Notes under the pieces: generated by a model
The model's database searches: none
The model's input: only the letters and a program-made list of their open reading frames with translations
Told to the model about the DNA's origin: nothing
Translations under genes and position numbers: made by a program
Part shown: piece after piece, positions 57,721-64,000 of the stretch
Position numbering within the stretch: the first letter of the stretch is position 1
Layout of the letters: the number at the start of each line of letters is the position of its first letter
Assembly: GCF_000022085.1 (NCBI RefSeq)
Contig: NC_011894.1
Span: 4,982,001 to 5,046,000 of the forward strand
Length of the DNA: 64,000 nucleotides
DNA from: Methylobacterium nodulans ORS 2060
Lineage (GTDB): Bacteria; Pseudomonadota; Alphaproteobacteria; Rhizobiales; Beijerinckiaceae
Direction: 5' to 3'

Positions 57721-58614
57721 GTGGGACTGATCTACGCGCTCGGCGCCTATCTGAGCTGGGGCCTGCTGGTCCCCGTGCATTTCCGCCTGCTCGACGGCGT
57801 ATCGCCCTGGATGATCCTGGCACACCGCATCCTGTGGTCGAGCCTGTTCGTGGTGCTGCTCCTCTGGCTGCTGCGCCGCCGCCGCGCCCGGTTCGTGCCC
57901 GACCGGCGCCACGCCCTGCTCGGCCTCTCGGCGCTCCTCATCGGCGTGAACTGGTCGCTCTATCTCTGGGCGGTCCAGAACGGGCGGATGCTCGACGCGA
58001 GCCTGGGCTACTTCATCAACCCGCTCGTCGCCGTGGCGCTCGGCGCCCTGGTTCTCGGCGAGCGCCTGCGTCCGCTCCAGGCGGCGGCGGTCGGACTCGC
58101 GGCCCTCGGGGTCGGCGTGGCGCTGGCGGCGGCCGGCACCCTGCCCTGGGTCGCCCTCGCGCTCGCGGTGACCTTCGCCCTCTACGCGCTGATCCGCAAG
58201 CTGGTGCCGATCGATCCGATCCTCGGCTTCTGCGCCGAGACCTTCCTGCTCCTGCCCGCGGCCCTGGCCTATCTGGCGATCCTGGCCCCGGACGGGGCCG
58301 CCCTGTCGGCCCTCGACGGCCGCACGACGGTGCTGCTCGTCCTGACCGGCCTGACCACCTCGGTGCCGCTGATCTGGTTCGCCGCCGCTGCGGCCCGGCT
58401 CAAGCTCTCGACGCTCGGCCTGATGCAGTATCTGGCGCCCTCCTGCCTGCTCGGCCTGAGCGTGATCGTCTATGGCGAAACCCTGGAGCCGGCCCGCGCC
58501 ATCGTGTTCGGGCTCACCTGGATCGCGCTCGCCCTCTATGCCGTCGACGCCGTGCGCCTCTCGCGCGGACCCGCGAAGCCGCTTGCCCCCGCGCCGCGCC
58601 GCTGCCCGGGCTGA
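57721..58614 (+). CDS. rarD: EamA-family transporter RarD
   Basis: 297 residues from GTG 57721 (GGGAGGAGG ahead); upstream frame extensions are repeat DNA. Ten membrane segments in two EamA halves: YALGAYLSWGLLVPVHFRLL, GVSPWMILAHRILWSSLFVVLLLWLL, LDASLGYFINPLVAVALGALVLGERL, and the second-half motif LGLMQYLAPSCLLGLSVIVYGE. RarD proteins are drug/metabolite transporters linked to chloramphenicol resistance; native substrate unknown. Confidence 0.9.
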   Translation: MGLIYALGAYLSWGLLVPVHFRLLDGVSPWMILAHRILWSSLFVVLLLWLLRRRRARFVPDRRHALLGLSALLIGVNWSLYLWAVQNGRMLDASLGYFINPLVAVALGALVLGERLRPLQAAAVGLAALGVGVALAAAGTLPWVALALAVTFALYALIRKLVPIDPILGFCAETFLLLPAALAYLAILAPDGAALSALDGRTTVLLVLTGLTTSVPLIWFAAAAARLKLSTLGLMQYLAPSCLLGLSVIVYGETLEPARAIVFGLTWIALALYAVDAVRLSRGPAKPLAPAPRRCPG

Positions 58615-58620
58615 CCGCGG

Positions 58621-58899
58621 TCAGCGGTGCTTGGCGCGCTTCGCCCGCTTCACCCGCTTGGCCGCCCGGCGGTGCGGCACCGAGGCGCGATGCGAGGCAC
58701 GCTGCATGCAGGCCATGTAGATCTGGCGGCCGATGACGTAGGGGCCGACGCCCTGCGGATCGGGGGTCGAGAAGACCCGTGCCCGCGCCTCGTCGCGGCA
58801 GGCCTGATCCTGCGGGCTCTTGATCGGCTGCGCGTGGGCGGCCTGCACGCCCGCCAGCATCACTCCCAGCACGACGATTCCTCTCGCCAATCCCTGCAT
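58621..58899 (-). CDS. Small secreted basic protein
   Basis: 92 residues from ATG 58899 (GGGAGGTGCG ahead). Signal peptide MQGLARGIVVLGVMLAGVQA, then PIKSPQDQACRDEARARVFSTPDPQGVGPYVIGRQIYMACMQRA with two Cys, and an Arg/Lys tail (RRAAKRVKRAKRAKHR). Envelope protein of unknown role; the basic tail may bind nucleic acid or lipid. Confidence 0.65.
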   Translation of the reverse strand: MQGLARGIVVLGVMLAGVQAAHAQPIKSPQDQACRDEARARVFSTPDPQGVGPYVIGRQIYMACMQRASHRASVPHRRAAKRVKRAKRAKHR

Positions 58900-59024
58900 G
58901 ACGCACCTCCCGTTGACCGTCGCGGCGCGGCCCGCGGCCTTTACGCATCCATCAGCCATGCGGCTGCGGCCGGATCAACCCCGACCGCGGGCCGATCCCC
59001 TGCGCGGCCCGTCCCGAGCGTCGG

Positions 59025-59465
59025 TTACAGGAGGCCGAGGGCGGCGAGTTCGCGCCGCATCGCCTCGGGCATCGCCGCCAGCTCCGCACCGGCTCCGCGG
59101 CCGAGATCGCGCGGCGCGTCGGCGGCGGCAAGGTAGCGCCAGCCCTGGAAGGGGCGGCAGGGGCGCGGCTCCACCGGGGTCACGTGGGGGTCGAGGACGA
59201 GCCGGCAGCGCCCGATGCCATCCCCGTCCACGAAGGGCCGGATCGCCAGGATCGACTGCCGGCAGGCGACGAGGCCCTTGATCACCCAGTAGAGCGAGCC
59301 CGCTCCCGCGATCTCGGCGGCCCGTTTCGGGACCATGCGGGTGGTGTGCACCTGCTCGAAGACCGTTCCGGCCCGCGTTGCCGCCTCGCGCCGCTCCGCG
59401 ATCCAGCCTTCGAGGTCGCGGATGGATTCGCAGCCGACGCAGAGCTTGAGGAGATGAAGGGCCAT
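59025..59465 (-). CDS. DUF1489 family protein
   Basis: 146 residues. LLKLCVGCESIRDLEGWI, TTRMVPKRAAEIAGAGSLYWVIKGLVACRQSI, FVDGDGIGRCRLVLDPHVTPVEPRPCRPFQGWRYL are the DUF1489 signatures. Cytoplasmic, alphaproteobacterial, function unknown. Stands between RarD-side genes and the CheZ-like gene on the same strand as the latter. Confidence 0.9.
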   Translation of the reverse strand: MALHLLKLCVGCESIRDLEGWIAERREAATRAGTVFEQVHTTRMVPKRAAEIAGAGSLYWVIKGLVACRQSILAIRPFVDGDGIGRCRLVLDPHVTPVEPRPCRPFQGWRYLAAADAPRDLGRGAGAELAAMPEAMRRELAALGLL

Positions 59466-59530
59466 GGCGCTGTCGCTCGGCGGGCCGCTCTGGCTCCGGA
59501 TCGTGGCGGAGGCGAGGCGAGCCGGAGGGC

Positions 59531-60415
59531 TCAGCTGAACCGCGTGATCTTCTCCTGAACGCTGAGCGCATCGATCTCGGAGAACACGGTGCCGAGGGCG
59601 ACGATCTCGCCCTCCCAGATGTCCGGTTCTGCCGGCTTCGCTGGTGCCGGGATCGGCGGCGGACTCGGCACGAAGGCGATGTCGTCGCCCGGCAGCATCG
59701 AATCCACCAGGCTGCGCCGGGGTGTCGCAGGGATCGGCGGGATCGCGGCCGTGGCGATCATCTCGTCCACGTCGCTCTGCGCGAGGTCGATGGCGAGGGA
59801 GACCGGTTCGGGCGCCGGTGCCACCGCGTCGGCATCCGCGCCCCAGATCTCGATCATCGCCGTGAGGCGCTGCTCCAGGTAGCGGAGCGTGTGGACGATG
59901 TGGCTGGTGCGCTGGGCGGTCAGGTCCTGGAAGGAGCAGGCCGTGTAGATCTGCGTCGCCTTGTGGTCGAGCGTGTCGCAGACGCGCGGATCGGCGCCTC
60001 CTTCGCGCAGGGTCCAGGCGACCTCCTGCACCTCCTCGGCCGCCTCGAGGATGTCGGAGGTGGCTCGCTCGGTCGTCCGCACGATCGCGTCCAGCGCCTC
60101 CGAGGCGGCCTCCAGCCGGCTCTGGTCGTGGTCGGGCGACTGGATCGCGGCGATCTCCGCCTTGGTGCGGCTGATCGCCTTGACCATCTCCACGAGGTCG
60201 ACGCGCATCCGGTCGAGTTCCGGGGCCTCGCGCTCGGCCGTGACGGTGGCTTCGAGCCGCGCGATGGCGGCAAGCAGCCGCTCGGTATCGTCGCCGCGAT
60301 TGCGCCGCGCGAACTCGGCCAGGAACCAGCGGCCCCGCGCCGTTTCCATCAGCGCGGCCTCGATCGCGTCATACTCTTCCGCACCGGCCGTCGGGAGCGA
60401 GGAAAACCCTGCCAT
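59531..60415 (-). CDS. CheZ-like protein (chemotaxis phosphatase family)
   Basis: 294 residues, mostly long helices. The stretch ATQIYTACSFQDLTAQRTSHIVHTL carries the CheZ core (FQDLTxQ with Asp and Gln that dephosphorylate CheY). The N-terminal 140 residues are a coiled-coil-like helical bundle (RLEAASEALDAIVRTTERATSDIL). The C-terminus has Pro/Ala linker and an acidic end resembling the CheY-binding tail. CheZ is rare in Alphaproteobacteria, and no che genes are near; it might regulate a CheY-like or other response regulator. Confidence 0.8.
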   Translation of the reverse strand: MAGFSSLPTAGAEEYDAIEAALMETARGRWFLAEFARRNRGDDTERLLAAIARLEATVTAEREAPELDRMRVDLVEMVKAISRTKAEIAAIQSPDHDQSRLEAASEALDAIVRTTERATSDILEAAEEVQEVAWTLREGGADPRVCDTLDHKATQIYTACSFQDLTAQRTSHIVHTLRYLEQRLTAMIEIWGADADAVAPAPEPVSLAIDLAQSDVDEMIATAAIPPIPATPRRSLVDSMLPGDDIAFVPSPPPIPAPAKPAEPDIWEGEIVALGTVFSEIDALSVQEKITRFS

Positions 60416-60533
60416 GGTGTCGTGTCCCGGGGCTGAAGGGACGCTCAGTGGCGCGTCGCACAGCTTGACATCGCGGCGTTAACGTCGGCTTACGCCCGGT
60501 CCGCCCCGAATCGCGGAAGGTCCCGCCCCGCCG

Positions 60534-61754
60534 ATGCATCCGGTCTCCCTGCCCGCCGGTCTCCGGCTCGGCCTCCTCTACGCGGTCATCTTCGCCGGGA
60601 TCGGGGTGGCGATGCCGTTCCTGCCCCTGTGGCTCGCGAGCCTATCCCTCGGGCCGGACCTGATCGGCGCGCTCGTGGCGCTGCCGATCGCCGTGAAGAT
60701 CGGCGCGACCGCGCCCCTGATGGCCCTGATCGACCGCGGGGTCACCGCCCGCGCGCTCCTCGTGGCGGGCAGCCTCGGGCTGGCTCTCACCTACGGCGCG
60801 ATGCCGGCGGCCGCCACATTCGGCTGGCCGATCCTCGCCCTCGTCATCGCGCTCAACGCGGTCGCCGGGGCGCCCCTGGTGCCGGCGGTCGATTATCTCA
60901 GCCTCGCGGCAGTGCGGCGCGACCCGCGCCTCGACTATGCGCGGATCCGCCTCGGCGGCTCGCTCGGCTTCCTCGCCGCCAGCCTCGCGGGCGGCTGGCT
61001 CCTCGGCCTCATCGGCGAGCGGGCCGGGGTGACCGCTTTCCTGGCCGGACTTGGCCTCGTCTCGGCGGCGGGCAGCGCCCTGCTGACGACGGGCGCGGCC
61101 GGCGAGCGGATCTCCGGCCCCGAGCCGCGCCCGGCCGGCGCGGCCGGATTGCCGGTCGCGCTCTGGCTCGCGATGGCGGCGGGGGCGAGCATCCAGGCGA
61201 GCCATGCGGCGGTCTATGCCTTCGGCAGCATCCATTGGGCGGGGCTCGGCCTGTCTTCCCCGATGATCGGCGCCGCCTGGGCGATCGGGGTGGTGGCCGA
61301 GATCGTGTTCTTCGCCCTCGTCGGCCGCGTCCCGACCCTGCGCGATGCTCCCTTCCGCCTGCTTGCCCTTGGCGCAGTCGCGGCGCTCCTGCGCTGGGCC
61401 GGGCTCGCCGGCCTCGCCGCAGTGCCGGCGACCGTGCTGCCGCTGCAGATCCTGCACGGGCTGACCTTCGGGGCGACGCAGCTCGGCGCGATGGGCGCCC
61501 TCTCGCGCCTCGCGCCGGAGGGCGCCCGGGGCCGGGCGCAGGGTGCTTACGCGGCAGCGGCCGCCCTCGCCTCGGCCTGCGCCACCCTCGCGAGCGGCGC
61601 GGCGGTCCGGGCGGGCGGGCCGCTCCTCGCCTTCGCGCTGATGGTTCCGGCCGCCGGCCTGGGGCTCGCCCTCACCCTCGCGGCGGCCCGGCGGGCGGGC
61701 GCCCGAACCCGGCCGGTGCGGCCGCGCGACGGGCACCCCGCGGAGCGCGTCTGA
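60534..61754 (+). CDS. MFS transporter (MFS_1-like/HcaT-type)
   Basis: 406 residues with 12 membrane segments. LLYAVIFAGIGVAMPFLPLWLASLSL opens, followed by LMALIDRGVTARALLVAGSLGLAL and a second half with MGALSRLAPEGARGRAQGAYAAAAAL. This matches the PPP/HcaT-type (3-phenylpropionate permease) branch. Substrate unknown. The mla genes follow 98 bp downstream on the same strand but are likely separate. Confidence 0.85.
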   Translation: MHPVSLPAGLRLGLLYAVIFAGIGVAMPFLPLWLASLSLGPDLIGALVALPIAVKIGATAPLMALIDRGVTARALLVAGSLGLALTYGAMPAAATFGWPILALVIALNAVAGAPLVPAVDYLSLAAVRRDPRLDYARIRLGGSLGFLAASLAGGWLLGLIGERAGVTAFLAGLGLVSAAGSALLTTGAAGERISGPEPRPAGAAGLPVALWLAMAAGASIQASHAAVYAFGSIHWAGLGLSSPMIGAAWAIGVVAEIVFFALVGRVPTLRDAPFRLLALGAVAALLRWAGLAGLAAVPATVLPLQILHGLTFGATQLGAMGALSRLAPEGARGRAQGAYAAAAALASACATLASGAAVRAGGPLLAFALMVPAAGLGLALTLAAARRAGARTRPVRPRDGHPAERV

Positions 61755-61852
61755 GAGAGGATCCCCCGAGCAGCTAGGCCCGGTTTGTCACGGACCTCCC
61801 CGCCAGCTTATACTGCGCCGCAAGGGGACGTTGCGAACAGGAGGGCCGGCCC

Positions 61853-63013
61853 GTGTCGACCGAGGCCAGCGCGCGCGTGCCCGAATCCGCCTCCGCCACC
61901 CTCGTGCGCTTCAGCGACGGCGTCCAGGCGCGTCTTTCGGGCCGCTGGACCGCCGATCAGGCCCCCGCCGTCGAGGCGGCGGCAGCCGGGATCGCAGCCT
62001 CGCCCGCCGGGGCGGGGCGCATCCAGATCGACCTATCGGGCCTGTCGCGCCTCGACACGCTCGGTGCCTGGGTGCTCGAACGCACCCGCTCCGAGATCGC
62101 GGCGGCGGGCCGGGCCGTCGAATATGCGGGCGCGCGCCCGGAACACCGCATCCTGCTGCGCGAGGTCGCCTATCGCGAGCCGGAGACCGCGCCGGCGCGG
62201 CGGCGCGGCCTCGGCCCCGTCGATCTCCTGGCCGGTCTCGGCGCCGGGATGCGGCAGCTCGGCGCGGAGGGCCTGTCCTGGCTCGGCTTCCTGGGCGAGG
62301 TCGTGGCCGCCTGCCTGCGGGTACTCGCCCGCCCGCGCAGCTTCCGGCGCGCCGCCTTCGTCAATCAGATGGAGCAGATCGCGCTGCGGGGCACGCCGAT
62401 CATCATGCTGATCGCCTTCCTGGTCGGCTGCATCGTCACCCAGCAGGGCATCATCCAGCTCCAGCGCTTCGGGGCGCAATCCTTCGTCGTCAACATGATC
62501 GGCATCCTCACGCTGCGGGAACTCGGCGTGCTCTTGACCGCCATCATGGTGGCGGGCCGGTCCGGCTCGGCCTTCACGGCCGAGATCGGCTCGATGCGCA
62601 TGCGCGAGGAGGTCGATGCGCTGCGCGTCATGGGCCTCGACCCGATCGAGATCCTGATCGTCCCGCGCATCCTCGCCCTGATGATGGCGCTGCCGATGCT
62701 CGGCTTCCTCGCCGACCTCGCGGCGCTCGCGGGCGGGGCGCTGACCTCGCTCGCCTACGGCAATCTCTCGCTCGACGCCTTCCTGGCGCGGCTGCAGAAC
62801 GCGGTGTCCTACCGGCACGCCCTGGTCGGGCTGATCAAGGCCCCGTTCATGGCGCTGATCATCGGCATCATCGCCACCAGCGAGGGCTTTCGGGTGGAGG
62901 GCTCCGCGGAATCCCTCGGCCGCCACGTCACCGCCTCAGTCGTCAAGTCAATCTTCATGGTCATCGTGCTGGATGGCGTCTTCGCCATCTTCTTCGCTGC
63001 CATCGACCTGTAG
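61853..63013 (+). CDS. mlaE: MlaE-type ABC lipid-transport permease with N-terminal STAS domain
   Basis: 386 residues from GTG 61853. Residues 15-105 form a STAS-like domain (VQARLSGRWTADQAPAVEA, RLDTLGAWVLERTRSEI). Residues 130-386 form the MlaE permease with VAACLRVLARPRSFRRAAFVNQMEQIALRGTPIIMLIAFLVGCIVTQQG and RSGSAFTAEIGSMRMREEVDALRVMGLDPIEILIVPR. This STAS-MlaE fusion is typical of Alphaproteobacteria. It keeps phospholipid asymmetry of the outer membrane with MlaF and MlaD. Confidence 0.92.
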   Translation: MSTEASARVPESASATLVRFSDGVQARLSGRWTADQAPAVEAAAAGIAASPAGAGRIQIDLSGLSRLDTLGAWVLERTRSEIAAAGRAVEYAGARPEHRILLREVAYREPETAPARRRGLGPVDLLAGLGAGMRQLGAEGLSWLGFLGEVVAACLRVLARPRSFRRAAFVNQMEQIALRGTPIIMLIAFLVGCIVTQQGIIQLQRFGAQSFVVNMIGILTLRELGVLLTAIMVAGRSGSAFTAEIGSMRMREEVDALRVMGLDPIEILIVPRILALMMALPMLGFLADLAALAGGALTSLAYGNLSLDAFLARLQNAVSYRHALVGLIKAPFMALIIGIIATSEGFRVEGSAESLGRHVTASVVKSIFMVIVLDGVFAIFFAAIDL

Positions 63014-63025
63014 AGACGGCTTCCC

Positions 63026-63841
63026 GTGCAGGCTGAGCGCCACCCCTCGACGTCCGAGCGACGCGACGCGGTCATCCGCGTGCGCGACCTCGTGGTCGGC
63101 TTCGGGGACCGCACCGTCCTGAAGGGGCTCAACCTCGACATCCTGCGGGGCGAGATCCTCGGCTTCGTTGGCCCCTCCGGCCAGGGCAAGTCGGTCCTCA
63201 CCCGCACGCTGCTCGGCCTCGTGCCGAAGCGCTCCGGCACCATCGAGGTCTTCGGCGAGGACGTCGACGCGCTTTCCCCCGCCCGGCGCCGGCTGATCGA
63301 GCGGCGCTGGGGCGTGCTGTTCCAGCAGGGCGCCCTGTTCTCGGCGCTCACCGTGAAGCAGAACATCCAGGTGCCGATGCGCGAGCACCTGAGCCTGTCC
63401 GAGCGCCTGCTCGACGAGTTCGCGCGGCTCAAGATCGAACTCGTCGGCCTCAAGCCCGACGCCGCCGACAAGCTGCCCTCGGAACTCTCCGGCGGCATGA
63501 TCAAGCGGGCGGCCCTCGCCCGGGCGCTCGCCCTCGACCCCGAGGTGCTCTTCCTCGACGAGCCGACCTCGGGCCTCGACCCGATCGGCGCCGGCGAGTT
63601 CGACGAGCTCGTGGCGACCCTGCAGCGCACGCTCGGGCTCACCGTCTTCATGGTGACCCACGACCTCGACAGCCTGTTCACCGCCTGCGACCGCATCGCG
63701 GCCCTCGGCGACGGCCAGGTCATCGCCGCGGGCCCCGTCGAGGACATGCTCGCCTCCGACCACCCCTGGCTGCGCTCCTATTTCCACGGCAAGCGCGCGC
63801 GGGCGATCCTGCCCGCCGATGCACGAGCCGCGACCCGCTGA
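63026..63841 (+). CDS. mlaF: ABC transporter ATP-binding protein, MlaF type
   Basis: 271 residues from GTG 63026, 12 bp after mlaE. Walker A GPSGQGKS, signature LSGGMIKRAALARALALDPEVLFLDEPTSGLDP (Walker B and signature), and the switch His in FMVTHDLDSL. It powers lipid transport by MlaE. Cotranscribed with mlaE and the MCE gene that follows 114 bp later. Confidence 0.93.
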   Translation: MQAERHPSTSERRDAVIRVRDLVVGFGDRTVLKGLNLDILRGEILGFVGPSGQGKSVLTRTLLGLVPKRSGTIEVFGEDVDALSPARRRLIERRWGVLFQQGALFSALTVKQNIQVPMREHLSLSERLLDEFARLKIELVGLKPDAADKLPSELSGGMIKRAALARALALDPEVLFLDEPTSGLDPIGAGEFDELVATLQRTLGLTVFMVTHDLDSLFTACDRIAALGDGQVIAAGPVEDMLASDHPWLRSYFHGKRARAILPADARAATR

Positions 63842-63955
63842 TGTGCGCCCCCGCACCCTTCGGGCCGGCGTCCGAGCTTAAGCCGCCACGCTTGCGCCCG
63901 GCCTCCGCCCGCGGAGCCCGCCGTTTCCCGCCCGCCAGAGGAGTTGCGTGACGGC

Positions 63956-64000
63956 ATGGAAACCCGCGCCAACAATGTCCTGATCGGCACGTTCACACTC
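63956..64000 (+). CDS. mlaD: MlaD/MCE family protein (5' end only)
   Basis: Only 15 residues before the window ends (METRANNVLIGTFTL), starting ATG 63956 after AGAGGAG. This is the usual start of an MCE-domain protein with a single membrane anchor (residues NNVLIGTFTL). By position after mlaEF it is MlaD, the periplasmic lipid-binding ring. Confidence 0.75.
   Translation, partial: METRANNVLIGTFTL

Overview
The window comes from a very GC-rich alphaproteobacterium of the Rhizobiales, most likely Methylobacterium or a close relative. I infer this from the overall coding style, a formaldehyde-activating-enzyme (Fae) paralogue, a serine-glyoxylate aminotransferase paralogue, the long-form HisG with HisZ, UreE with a His-rich tail, and dispersed palindromic repeats typical of this group. 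There is no tRNA, rRNA, CRISPR array, prophage or plasmid backbone. It reads as ordinary chromosome with many short secreted or unknown proteins and an unusual density of small palindromic repeats.

Layout. 1-1.5 kb: a sulfonate/nitrate-type ABC binding protein running off the left edge, the decayed tail of an LLM flavin monooxygenase, and an Lrp/AsnC regulator. 1.9-4.8 kb: a stand-alone ATP-grasp enzyme and three small unknowns. 4.8-9.4 kb: a catabolic unit of LysR regulator, class III CoA-transferase, HMG-CoA-lyase-like enzyme and MFS importer. 9.8-19.6 kb: ureE, a glycine-zipper lipoprotein, a TerB-DnaJ protein, an AmpD-like amidase, an aminotransferase, TerC, a BaiN/HI0933-type flavoprotein, a secreted collagen-like protein and the Fae paralogue. 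19.7-25.6 kb: a methionine/one-carbon operon sahR-metF-metH behind a perfect 20-bp palindrome. 26-32.7 kb: a molybdopterin oxidoreductase, ndk, GST and small proteins. 32.7-40 kb: murA, hemA and hisG-hisZ-hisS; hisG carries an apparent 1-nt frameshift. 40-47 kb: an O-antigen-ligase-type membrane protein, a BASS symporter with divergent LysR, two large low-complexity proteins, a lipid kinase and a second TerC. 48-60 kb: an accessory-looking stretch of small genes, an IS5 remnant, an AP2-domain protein, a PPOX/RidA/PotF cluster, an orphan response regulator, RlpA, a Rap1a/Tai-like protein, RarD and a CheZ-like protein. 60.5-64 kb: an MFS transporter, then the start of an Mla-type lipid-transport operon (mlaE, mlaF, partial mlaD).

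Four families of palindromic repeats recur between genes, often touching a stop codon. The most notable points are the composite repeat present three times, the SahR operator and operon, the Fae paralogue lacking the catalytic His, the hisG frameshift, the CoA-transferase/lyase/importer unit and the collagen-like protein.
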